From Microcaldota archaeon (lineage in GTDB: Archaea > Micrarchaeota > Micrarchaeia > Micrarchaeales > Micrarchaeaceae), in assembly GCA_021798935.1 (NCBI GenBank), contig JAJZBL010000003.1, forward strand, positions 1-64,000: a stretch of DNA of 64,000 nt, read 5' to 3'. How positions within the stretch are numbered: the first letter of the stretch is position 1; every line of letters starts with the position of its first letter. The notes beneath the pieces were generated by a model. The model saw nothing but the letters and a program-made list of their open reading frames with translations. It ran no database searches and was not told where the DNA came from. Of this stretch, positions 54,632 to 63,170 are shown in pieces. A program made the position numbers and the translations under genes.

Positions 54632-54655
54632 TAAAGTATATATTTATATACTTTA
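54632..54655. promoter_or_regulatory. 24-bp palindrome upstream of the pilus ATPase (promoter/operator)
   Basis: TAAAGTATATA (54632-54642) is the exact reverse complement of TATATACTTTA (54645-54655), separated by TT. It ends 27 bp upstream of the ATPase ATG, which is where a TATA box belongs for a leaderless archaeal transcript. A dimeric regulator could therefore compete with TBP here, and a winged-helix-like gene faces it at 54795. Because the palindrome is nearly all A/T it could also be a plain TATA element. Confidence 0.55.
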
Positions 54656-54794
54656 GTATACATATTTATTTGAGTATCGTGTTTTTTTTCTTGATGAAAT
54701 TTTAGAAAAAGGTATTTCAGTAATCATTTGGTTATTTAAATAGTGGTTAGTATAAACAATAACACTTTTAAATCTTTATCTACAATATAAATTT

Positions 54795-55115
54795 ATGGCA
54801 AAAATTGACAAGAATCTGGATAACATTTGGGCATTGAGAAAAGTATTAAGCAGGCCTAATTATGCAGTTATGGAACTTTTGTTGCAAAAGTCTCCAAGGA
54901 CGACTAAGGAACTTTATTCAGTTCTTGAAAAAAAGTTCACAAGAAAAACTTTGATAATAACCTTGAGGGAACTTTCACTAGACTTAAATGTCATACAGCC
55001 CACACATATTAGAACAGCCAATGGTTATGGATTAGGATATAAGTTAAATCCTAAAGTTAAAAACATAATAAGAAGCGTACAAAAATTTTCAAAAACGATA
55101 GAAAGTGGAAGGTAA
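54795..55115 (+). CDS. Winged-helix-like DNA-binding protein, divergent from pilus operon
   Basis: 106 residues. RPNYAVMELLLQKSPRTTKELYSVLEKKFTRKTLIITL looks like a helix-turn-helix with a following wing (IRTANGYGLGYKLNPKV). There is no sensor domain. Gene order, divergent from a pilus operon with a palindrome between, suggests that it regulates the pilus genes. No protein family is certain. Confidence 0.7.
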   Translation: MAKIDKNLDNIWALRKVLSRPNYAVMELLLQKSPRTTKELYSVLEKKFTRKTLIITLRELSLDLNVIQPTHIRTANGYGLGYKLNPKVKNIIRSVQKFSKTIESGR

Positions 55116-55209
55116 GATTGGATTCATTATGTAAGTTTTTAAATTGTTTTTAGTCAATCAATTATCTTAATAAGTATTATTACAGTTGCTTTTTCTAGTT
55201 TTACTTGAT

Positions 55210-56985
55210 TTATTTGTTTGATAAACTTACTTTTTTCTGCTGCGAAAACATCTCTATTACTTCTGATGTATCTGTCGCTTCTTCAGGGCTCTTATCTGTC
55301 CTTATAGCCTCTTCTCCAACTAGCCTTGGAAATCTTAAAGCATACCCCGCTTCAGTTCCATCTGGTTGGATAGATCTCCCGCATGTATGCATAGGTGATT
55401 CTGTTATTTCATCTGCTTTGACTGTTACAACATACTTTGGATAAACCCAGAAGTCGGGTTTTATTAATGAATCAACTCTAGCAGGCTTTGAAGCAACTTC
55501 TATTTTTGTAAGAAGCTCTTGCAAGGTTTTCATTTGATCCTCTGTGAACCCTGTACCCAGTTTGGTTATAGTTTCAAACATATCCCGTTTTTTATTATAG
55601 ACTGCACAAAGAAGCCCTCCGAACTGCAATTCTGCCCTTGACCCCTTGCCTCTGTAATAACCTATTATGACCAAATCTAATGTATCTGAAAGCTCTCCTC
55701 TGTAGCTCCTTTTCATTTTAATCCATGAAAATTTTCTAGCTCCTGCTATATAATGCGACCTGAGGTCTTTTGCCACTATACCCTCAAGACCATTTTCAAC
55801 TGAGTTCTCAAAGAATTCTTCAAATTCCTTTGGAGAATCAGTTATTATGCGTGTTGATGGTGTTATAATGTCGCATCCAACTATAGTTTTTTCTAAAAGC
55901 TCCCTACGTGTTTCATAGGGCTTATTTAACAGATCTTCTCCATCTAAGTACATTATATCGAATGCCATAAGATGTAGGGGCAACTCTTTTATTTTCTCAT
56001 TGATGCCATGCTTGCGCTTTCTCTGTATAGTTTCTTGAAATGGCAAAAATTCCTCGGTAGACTCATTATATGCTAATGCTTCTCCTTCAAATATGACCTT
56101 TTCTACCTTTATATTATCTTGTACTGCTTTAACTATATCCGGCATCATAGATGTGGTCTCTTCTAGCCTGCGTGAGTATAGTTTTACTTTGTTGCCATCC
56201 TTATGGACCTGGCATCTGAATCCATCGTATTTCTGTTCAACTGCACATTTACCTCCCATCTTATTTAATATCTCACTAGCAGTTGGCAACCTTTCAGCAA
56301 GAGCTGGCCGGATTGGCTTGAACAAAGAGACTTTCATGTTCTTCGCTGCTTCTATTCCCCCTTCTAACACGATCTCCCCTATTTCCCCAAGATCACTGCA
56401 TATATTGTAAGAACGATCCAATATTGATTTGTTAGATCTTTCTGAAGTTGACATAAGGGACAGTGCTTCCAGTATGGTTTCATCTCCAACTCCTAGCCTA
56501 AGGGAATTCAAAGGGTATTTTACTATGTACTTTGCTTCTACAGGATCAGAAGCTGCTATCATTTCAGCTAACATTCTTATTTTAATTTCTTTGCTGCCTT
56601 TGCCCGAGGTCTTTGCAATCTTGTACATAGATTCATATACCTCCGACACTGTATATTTCTTGTTTGACATTCTGGCAAGTTTCGAGGACTTCATGAGATT
56701 TTCAGTCGCTTCTCCCAAATCCCCATATTTATGATATTCGGTTTCTACTTCCTCTTTCTTATATCCAGTGGCTATCATTATAGCTTCTTCCATTATCTTG
56801 TCCGCAACACCAAATTCGATGCCCATAAAATTGGGAGCTAACTGCCCTTGTGTCATATAGATTAGCTTTGATATTTCGCCTTTTGCTGCTTTCTTAAACA
56901 TATCAGAAAGTATATTGACCATTGCTATTCTGGATTGAGTATTTGAAAGTTCTTCATAGTAATCTGACAAAGTTTTGAACAGCAC
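55210..56985 (-). CDS. lig: ATP-dependent DNA ligase
   Basis: 591 residues, the size of archaeal replicative ligases. The adenylated lysine is in motif I, VEQKYDGFRCQVH (about residue 250); FEGEALAYN, ENGLEGIVAKDL and SWIKMKR are nucleotidyltransferase motifs III to V. The N-terminal DNA-binding domain and C-terminal OB-fold are both present. The start is GTG at 56985 behind GGTGAT. It joins Okazaki fragments and seals repair nicks. Confidence 0.95.
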   Translation of the reverse strand: MLFKTLSDYYEELSNTQSRIAMVNILSDMFKKAAKGEISKLIYMTQGQLAPNFMGIEFGVADKIMEEAIMIATGYKKEEVETEYHKYGDLGEATENLMKSSKLARMSNKKYTVSEVYESMYKIAKTSGKGSKEIKIRMLAEMIAASDPVEAKYIVKYPLNSLRLGVGDETILEALSLMSTSERSNKSILDRSYNICSDLGEIGEIVLEGGIEAAKNMKVSLFKPIRPALAERLPTASEILNKMGGKCAVEQKYDGFRCQVHKDGNKVKLYSRRLEETTSMMPDIVKAVQDNIKVEKVIFEGEALAYNESTEEFLPFQETIQRKRKHGINEKIKELPLHLMAFDIMYLDGEDLLNKPYETRRELLEKTIVGCDIITPSTRIITDSPKEFEEFFENSVENGLEGIVAKDLRSHYIAGARKFSWIKMKRSYRGELSDTLDLVIIGYYRGKGSRAELQFGGLLCAVYNKKRDMFETITKLGTGFTEDQMKTLQELLTKIEVASKPARVDSLIKPDFWVYPKYVVTVKADEITESPMHTCGRSIQPDGTEAGYALRFPRLVGEEAIRTDKSPEEATDTSEVIEMFSQQKKVSLSNK

Positions 56986-57029
56986 ATAATCACCGGTAAA
57001 GCATTAAATTAATAGGACTTCTTGAATAT

Positions 57030-60000
57030 TTATGAATAATTGTAAACTAAGTTATTAGAACTTGACATGTTAGGCGAATCTAATATTTCTATTGCGTCCG
57101 ATTTATATTCACTTTTTATTAATATTTGATTGTTTGACAATTCCCCGCTTGAGTTATAAACTTGTATTGGAGAGGTAAATCCTTGCATATAGCAGTTTTC
57201 CAATTTGAAATTTTTGGAATTTGATACATTTATAAATGTACCGCCATTTAGTGCAGAAACGGTATGATTATTACAATTGAATGTTACATCATTAGAACGG
57301 ATTTTCAGACATACCGTTCCATACTTATATAGGTAATCGGCGCCTAAGTTTATTGTTGTTGGGTTCGATACTATATAGCACTCAGCACTTGGGCTAGTTG
57401 GGCTTAAAGCTGATAGCCAGTTGCATTTATTTTCCTTTTGCCCATAATTGAATCCTTTATATTCTGAGTATATTTGGCTGTCATTTGGAGAACAATAATA
57501 ATCATATTCGGAACTTATCTGTACGGTGTTATTGAATATGGTATTTTTTACAGAATTATTGTATAAAGCAAACCCTATTTTATTTGAATAAATGGAATTG
57601 TTGAATATTAAGTTCAGGTATGAATTATTCAATACTAGCCCATCTCCTTTTGAATTTCCAGTTATCTTATTTGTGTATATTACACTCTTTGATACGTTGC
57701 GCAATATCACACCTAAATTGCTTGATATATCAAATGTGTTATTTATCACATATGAATGATTTACATCTGAAAAGTAAAGAGGGATATTTCCAGATACTGT
57801 AGAGTTATATATGTTTATCTTTGAATTTCCTTCAAAGTTAAAGGCCTTGTTGAAATTATAGACTGCACAGTCTTTTATGGTTATATTACTCTCACCTTTG
57901 TCATATATTGCATCTCCATATCCAGGAGTTAATTGGCTTATTGAATATCCACTGCAAGAAATATTAACATTTGGAACTTCTATATTGACACACCTTGAAC
58001 TTGAAGTTACTATGTTATTGTCAAGTGCATAATTGCCAGGCCTTGTTATATTCAAGCAGCTGCTTATAGGATAGAACTGGAGATTTGGAAGCACATAATA
58101 TGTACATACACCCCACTTTGTGTCACTTAAACCACAATCAGTGGAATAAAGTAGGTTTGTGGTCTTGTTGGCTATACTACCTGGCTGCGCATATAAATCT
58201 ACCTTTGTACTATTCAGTATAGTGCCCTTATCGAACTGGTTGTAAAGGGAATCATTGATAAATACGCCAAAAGTGTTTTTATTTATTGTAAAATTATCGA
58301 AATTATTAAGGTTAGATATATTCAGGTATATTCCATAGAAATTATGAGATATATTTATTTTATTGAAGGCATTGTATTCTGAATCTGCAAATAGATCAAT
58401 ACCTTCCTTGCTATTTGATATAGACAAGTTTGAAAAGCTGATTTTTGATGATGATACCACCCCTATTCCGTATATGTTGCTGTTATTTATCTTTATATTG
58501 TTTATTTTTGAGTCATTTGATAGGGAGACGTTTATTGATTTATTTACATTCCTGAAATTGCAGTTCTCTATTGAAATGTTGCTTAGCCCTAAATAGTATA
58601 TACCTTCACTTGAATTGTATATGCTGAAATTATTGCAGTTTAAGTTTACATTTGGGGATTTTATAGTTATGCACTTAGGGTAATACAATCCAGTAACATT
58701 TTTGACCAAAGAACTGCTCGTATTTGAATACGAATATCCTGCAGTAAGATTATTCTTGACATAATAATTTCCAGGTGAAGTTATTGAACCGCAACTTGTT
58801 ATTGATGGCTTTAGTATTATCTTTGATACATTATCAGGTATATTTAACAAGCTGCACTTGACAAAATCACACCCAAAATTAGTATTGCAGATATTTGACT
58901 TTGCCAAATTGCTTCCAATAAGACCATTATTTACACTGCAATAAAATCCATATGGTGTATCATTTATGTAATTTTCATAGAACTTATTTCCTGATGCGTT
59001 AGCATATATACTATAATTTGCGCTTCCGGTTATTTTATTAAATTCTATCAAGTTGTTTGTAGTATTATCGGTTAAGTAAAGGGAACCGTAATCTAATCCT
59101 GCTCCAGATAAGGTATTATTTACAACACTGTTGTTAGTTCCTCCTGAAATTTTGACATTAGATATGGTGTTATGTGATATATTATCAAAGGTTATAGAAA
59201 GATTTGATGAATTTTGAATATTGACCCCATAAGAGAAATCTTTGATGCTACAGCCGCTTATAGATACATTATTCTTTTTGCTTATGGAAATTCCATTGGT
59301 TGATGTTTTGGTTATTATATATGGACCTTTGCCACTTATCCCTTTATCCTTGCATATAAACGCAACATTATCTGCATCTACTGTTATACAAGATCCACTA
59401 GATCCAGAATACGTTAGGTTAACTCCTAAATAGTATACACCAGGGTTAATTATATCTTGGCAGCTATTGATGTAGTGAAATTTTGGTGGGGGAGGGGCTG
59501 GAGGTTTAACTGGCTTTTTTTGGTGCATGTATGCTGAAACGAGGACTGCAGCTATGACTGCTATCAATAGTATTATCATTATTGCAAGAAGCTTCCTATT
59601 GCGCTTCTGTGCTTCTCTTGGAGTAAGCAGCACTTTAGGTTTAACAGCTGCTAATTTTTTATCATTTGAAAATCCAAATCTTTTCTTTGGTTGACTGACG
59701 CCTTTAATGGGTTGCCCTATATTACTTGCTTGATTGTAATTGGGATTACTTGGCTGAGAATATGGATTAGACCCAGAGATATATGCATGCGGATCATAGC
59801 CACTGGTATCCCATTTAATTCCGCCGTTATCTTCGCTATTATTATTTTCAGGCTTGCCTTTTATATCAGGGTTAGGTATTTCAGATATTGGCTTACGATT
59901 GCCTGATTGTGGCCCTTCGTTTTGCTGATTTCCCTGATTAGACTTGTTAAATCCTATATTCAAGTTGCTTATATTCTTTGGCTTCTTTTTCTTAGGTGGA

Positions 60001-60224
60001 TTGTTACTCGTTTCATAACTAGCACTACTAGAGGAGGTGCCTGAATTATTTGATTGGTCCTCTTCAGACGAACCCGCTTTTTCGGATGATGATTCATCGG
60101 ATTGATCAGAATTATTGTCCTGTTGGTTATCTTGATTATTCTGCTTCAATTTTGACAAATAATCATTTCCACTCTGAGTATTGTCTTCGTCTTCTGTATT
60201 ATTCTCAGGAGTATCAGATTCCAT
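57030..60224 (-). CDS. Giant membrane-anchored beta-helix surface protein
   Basis: 1064 residues. An acidic, Asn/Gln/Ser-rich disordered part (1-210) with a basic patch comes first. One membrane helix follows (KLLAIMIILLIAVIAAVLVSAYM, near 210-235), then a proline linker, then a right-handed parallel beta-helix of NosD/CASH type. The helix contains four modules of about 230 residues, each opening with a Cys, a PG(N/V)Y and a CITV/CVNI strand (about residues 251, 475, 715 and 950). It carries very many N-x-S/T sequons. It would project outside the cell; a carbohydrate-binding or adhesion role is likely. It begins about 217 bp from tRNA-Thr. Confidence 0.75.
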   Translation of the reverse strand: MESDTPENNTEDEDNTQSGNDYLSKLKQNNQDNQQDNNSDQSDESSSEKAGSSEEDQSNNSGTSSSSASYETSNNPPKKKKPKNISNLNIGFNKSNQGNQQNEGPQSGNRKPISEIPNPDIKGKPENNNSEDNGGIKWDTSGYDPHAYISGSNPYSQPSNPNYNQASNIGQPIKGVSQPKKRFGFSNDKKLAAVKPKVLLTPREAQKRNRKLLAIMIILLIAVIAAVLVSAYMHQKKPVKPPAPPPPKFHYINSCQDIINPGVYYLGVNLTYSGSSGSCITVDADNVAFICKDKGISGKGPYIITKTSTNGISISKKNNVSISGCSIKDFSYGVNIQNSSNLSITFDNISHNTISNVKISGGTNNSVVNNTLSGAGLDYGSLYLTDNTTNNLIEFNKITGSANYSIYANASGNKFYENYINDTPYGFYCSVNNGLIGSNLAKSNICNTNFGCDFVKCSLLNIPDNVSKIILKPSITSCGSITSPGNYYVKNNLTAGYSYSNTSSSLVKNVTGLYYPKCITIKSPNVNLNCNNFSIYNSSEGIYYLGLSNISIENCNFRNVNKSINVSLSNDSKINNIKINNSNIYGIGVVSSSKISFSNLSISNSKEGIDLFADSEYNAFNKINISHNFYGIYLNISNLNNFDNFTINKNTFGVFINDSLYNQFDKGTILNSTKVDLYAQPGSIANKTTNLLYSTDCGLSDTKWGVCTYYVLPNLQFYPISSCLNITRPGNYALDNNIVTSSSRCVNIEVPNVNISCSGYSISQLTPGYGDAIYDKGESNITIKDCAVYNFNKAFNFEGNSKINIYNSTVSGNIPLYFSDVNHSYVINNTFDISSNLGVILRNVSKSVIYTNKITGNSKGDGLVLNNSYLNLIFNNSIYSNKIGFALYNNSVKNTIFNNTVQISSEYDYYCSPNDSQIYSEYKGFNYGQKENKCNWLSALSPTSPSAECYIVSNPTTINLGADYLYKYGTVCLKIRSNDVTFNCNNHTVSALNGGTFINVSNSKNFKLENCYMQGFTSPIQVYNSSGELSNNQILIKSEYKSDAIEILDSPNMSSSNNLVYNYS

Positions 60225-60441
60225 AAGTTTACCTGATTTATATTTTATAACAACTATATTTATTGTTTATTGTTTATAATAATTTTGTTACTATAGACAA
60301 AATACAATTTAGTAAGTAATTTTACATTTATAAATTAAAGGCTAAAAATTTATTACTTAAATGGTGTACTTTATACCATTTAATGATTTATGTAATAGAT
60401 TTAATATTTTTGTTATATATATCTGATAGAGTCACTAACTT

Positions 60442-60532
60442 GCCTCAGTAGCTCAGTAGTAGAGCGCTTGTCTCGTAATTTATCAATTAAAGGTGAAAAC
60501 AAGAGGTCGCGGGTGCGATCCCCGTCTGAGGC
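60442..60532 (+). tRNA. tRNA-Thr (CGT) with intron
   Basis: The acceptor GCCTCAG/CTGAGGC pairs perfectly; anticodon stem CTTGT/ACAAG closes a loop CT-CGT-A-A after removal of a 20-nt intron at the canonical site. The T-loop reads TGCGATC, so G stands at position 55, where almost all tRNAs have U (pseudouridine). Everything else is normal, including GCTC/GAGC in the D stem. Confidence 0.92.
60478..60497 (+). other. 20-nt intron of tRNA-Thr at position 37/38
   Basis: The intron lies just after the base following the anticodon (A37 at 60477) and before A38 (60498), the standard archaeal tRNA intron site removed by the bulge-helix-bulge endonuclease. The exact borders can shift by one base because of A runs on both sides. 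Confidence 0.8.
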
Positions 60533-60774
60533 TTCTATTTTTATGTGTCTTGGCGATGTGGACTAAAACCTATATGCATGTTCGTGATTGGGAATATGCT
60601 GCTACGTTTAATAAGGTATTAGATCAGATAATTTGAAATTTATTATTAACTCATAAATACATAACCAAAAATTTGGTTTTAGTTATAATACAACAAAACT
60701 CTAAATTAAACGTACAAAAAGGCAATGGGTTTAGTTTATAAAATATAAAATAAGAAAATTAGGTATTATATCAG

Positions 60775-61473
60775 TTATTTTGATTTTGATACTTTGGAAG
60801 ATTTGCTACTGAATTTTTTGGCCTTTACCAATACCATATAGTACTCTCCTTCATAGCCTAAGGATTTTGTCAGCATCTCGGGCTCCATGACCAATGTTAT
60901 CCCGGAATATGAGTCATTTATATAAAAGGTATCCTCATCATAACCCTTAATAACTACCCATTGTGGTGAGCCATTGGAGGAAGCTGTCGAATTAAGCACA
61001 TTTGCATTTACAAGTATTATTGGAATTTGGTTATCGCTCATATACCTTTTTATGGTATTTATAGTAACATTGCCTTTTACCTCTTTTACGTCATAGTCTT
61101 TGACCTTCGCTTTAATCTCATCAAATGCAGATTGGAGAGCATCCAAGTTTATTCCTTCATATACTGCTATCTTCCTTTCATATCCTAAATCCTTTATATT
61201 GCTGCTTACAATATATGGCTTGGCACCTCTTTTTGCTAATGCATAAGCTATACCGTACCTGGATCCATGCCATACACTACCATAGACTGTCTCGTTCCAT
61301 ATGGAGAATTCATCTTCTTTCAACAGCTTGTAATCCTTATTCAGGTACTTTAGCACCATCATAACACTTGCAGCAGAACTCGTAAAATCTTCAGATTGGC
61401 TGTATATAGGGATTTCAAAGAGCTTTGATTTTTTTATTACTTTTTTTTCAGCAGTAGAGACCATTTTTTTCAT
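60775..61473 (-). CDS. Peptidase C39-like (DUF3335-type) pseudoenzyme
   Basis: 232 residues from ATG 61473 (GGTG site upstream). The pattern of papain-like C39 proteins is visible: EDFTSSAASVMMVLKYL, YGSVWHGSRYGIAYALAKRG, then PQWVVIKGYDEDTFYINDS. The catalytic Cys of the DxTCGPA motif is Ser here (FTSSAA) and the His of HWVVV is Gln (PQWVV). It is therefore unlikely to cleave peptides by that mechanism. Cytoplasmic, no export signal. Role unknown. Confidence 0.7.
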   Translation of the reverse strand: MKKMVSTAEKKVIKKSKLFEIPIYSQSEDFTSSAASVMMVLKYLNKDYKLLKEDEFSIWNETVYGSVWHGSRYGIAYALAKRGAKPYIVSSNIKDLGYERKIAVYEGINLDALQSAFDEIKAKVKDYDVKEVKGNVTINTIKRYMSDNQIPIILVNANVLNSTASSNGSPQWVVIKGYDEDTFYINDSYSGITLVMEPEMLTKSLGYEGEYYMVLVKAKKFSSKSSKVSKSK

Positions 61474-61510
61474 AGGCTTCACCTTAATTTATCATTATAA
61501 AGGTCAATAT

Positions 61511-61606
61511 GCAGGGAGGGAGATTTATTCTATTAATTGAACTCCCGCAGGCCTAAGCCAATGGATCTTGAGTCCATCGCGTTTGACCAAGCTCCGCCAT
61601 CCCTGC
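61511..61606 (-). tRNA. tRNA-Leu (CAA) with interrupted T-loop
   Basis: The minus strand gives acceptor GCAGGGA/TCCCTGC, anticodon stem ATGGA/TCCAT around CTCAAGA (anticodon CAA), a long variable arm (TGGCTTAGGCCTGC) as in Leu tRNAs, and T stem GGGAG/CTCCC. The T-loop is 19 nt (61523-61541) instead of 7. Removing 12 nt would restore a standard TTCAAAT loop, so a non-canonical intron at about position 59 is probable. No other fault is visible. Confidence 0.9.
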
Positions 61607-61710
61607 AGATTATGTGATTTTTGAATAAGGTAGATAGCTATCATTACAGCTAAGCCCTTATTATAATATCCTGTTTATCATTATTAATATTTATGCCTTC
61701 CTATAATCTG

Positions 61711-62169
61711 CTATATATCACGTTTATACATACCTAAATAGGAAGTTATTTTGTTAAATTTAGAGGCTAAATCATAAGCCCTTTTAACAGATATCTTTTC
61801 TTCTGTTATCTTCCCATCCTGCAAATATAGATTGAAGTAGTAATGATGTGGGTTGTCACCTTTTGGAGGGCACGGGCCACCGTATCCCAGTTTTCCAAAA
61901 TCATTGTAACCCTGATAAAAGTTTTCTTTTGTGATAGGGGCCTTTTCTATATTCTCATGCATCTGCTTGGAATCCAGTTGCATATTATAAATAACCCAAT
62001 GGGTAAACAACCCCATTGGCGCATCAGGGTCATTCATTATGAGCATGTAGTATTTGCCTTCTGCCACCCCACTTACGCTTATTTCAGGTGAAGTATCCTC
62101 ACCTTCACAACTATATACCTTTGGTATATAACCTCCATTTTTAAAAGACCTTATAGTTATTTTTTCCAT
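61711..62169 (-). CDS. PEBP-family protein (YbhB/YbcL type)
   Basis: 152 residues. MNDPDAPMGLFTHWVIYNM is the DPDAP-(x)n-HW signature of phosphatidylethanolamine-binding proteins, and GYGGPCPPKGDNPHHYYFNLY carries the second ligand-site motif. The fold binds anions such as phosphate groups; the function of archaeal members is unknown. The ATG at 62169 is chosen; a GTG lies 9 bp upstream. It lies 21 bp downstream of the channel gene, so cotranscription is likely. Confidence 0.9.
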   Translation of the reverse strand: MEKITIRSFKNGGYIPKVYSCEGEDTSPEISVSGVAEGKYYMLIMNDPDAPMGLFTHWVIYNMQLDSKQMHENIEKAPITKENFYQGYNDFGKLGYGGPCPPKGDNPHHYYFNLYLQDGKITEEKISVKRAYDLASKFNKITSYLGMYKRDI

Positions 62170-62190
62170 CCATATCACTCAATAATTTTG

Positions 62191-62952
62191 TCATTCGGGC
62201 TTGTTGGTCAAGTTGTTTATTATATTGACAGCGACCAAAGAGCTAGGATTTATTATCGTACAGTTGGCAGGAAGATTAAGATCAGCTAAACGCTTTTCTG
62301 CTTCTTGTGAATGTATTATTATTATCTTGTCTGATTCTTTTGATATCGAATTTACAACTAAGAACGTGTAAAGGAGCATTGAACTATTTGCCATATCTAT
62401 TATTATTTCAAAAGCTTTTTCCAAAGTAAATTTCTTAAGTTCTGCTTCTGAAGTTACATCTACCATAAATGCCTTATATCCGAGATTTTTAAGCTTGTCG
62501 ACTTCATCGCTATCAGAACTTAATATGATAAAATTTTTGTTCAGTTTTTTAAGGTTTTCTGCCAATACTAAATTGACAGAATCTGTTCCTATTAAGACTA
62601 TATGATTTTTAAAAAATCTCTTTTGAATTCCTGCTATGCTTCCTGTAAGTTTATCCATTCTATCTTCCATTACCTCACCTGCTATCAAGCTAAGTGCACC
62701 CAAAAATACACCTAGACCTGATATTATAAGTAGCGTCTCAAATATCATTCCTAAATTGGTATCTGGAATTATATTGCTTCCAACTGTTGAAAGTGTAGTT
62801 ACTGTAAAATAAATAGCATCTATATAACTTAATCTTTTTAAATTGAAAACATGGTAGTAATTGCCTACCAGATAGGTGGCAACCGAACCTACAATTATTG
62901 TCACTAAGATAAGAATTATATAAACAACCAATTTCAATGAGAATGAAGCCAC
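62191..62952 (-). CDS. Two-helix ion channel with RCK-like (TrkA-N) domain
   Basis: 253 residues. The first helix (LVVYIILILVTIIVGSVATYLVG), pore helix (DAIYFTVTTLSTVGSN) and second helix (FETLLIISGLGVFLGALSLIAG) form a K+-channel pore module. A Rossmann RCK-like domain follows (NHIVLIGTDSVNLVLAENL). The selectivity filter is TVGSN instead of TVGYGD, and the Rossmann glycine motif is lost (GTDSVN for GxGxxG). Potassium selectivity and nucleotide gating are therefore doubtful. The start appears to be GTG. Confidence 0.82.
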   Translation of the reverse strand: MASFSLKLVVYIILILVTIIVGSVATYLVGNYYHVFNLKRLSYIDAIYFTVTTLSTVGSNIIPDTNLGMIFETLLIISGLGVFLGALSLIAGEVMEDRMDKLTGSIAGIQKRFFKNHIVLIGTDSVNLVLAENLKKLNKNFIILSSDSDEVDKLKNLGYKAFMVDVTSEAELKKFTLEKAFEIIIDMANSSMLLYTFLVVNSISKESDKIIIIHSQEAEKRLADLNLPANCTIINPSSLVAVNIINNLTNKPE

Positions 62953-63170
62953 TTTTTCATCATCTTTTTTTTAAATCTATAATATTTTAGCATAAAAAGA
63001 CTTAAATTTACCGTTTGCTTGGCGTAAATATATGGATAGGAAATAGGAGTATTACACCACAAAAGGTTATTTGCTATATCTTAACGTCTATTAACGGATA
63101 TTTGTTACGTCAATAAACATTTTGTCGGGTAGTGCTTTTTATATTTAACGCATAAGTTATAATGATTTCT

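Noticed and set aside
60561..60641. 26-codon frame (starts MWTKTYMHVRDWEY) just after tRNA-Thr, which could be the trace of an integrated element
   Set aside because: Very short and without any recognisable integrase or repeat; tRNA 3' end is not duplicated nearby.
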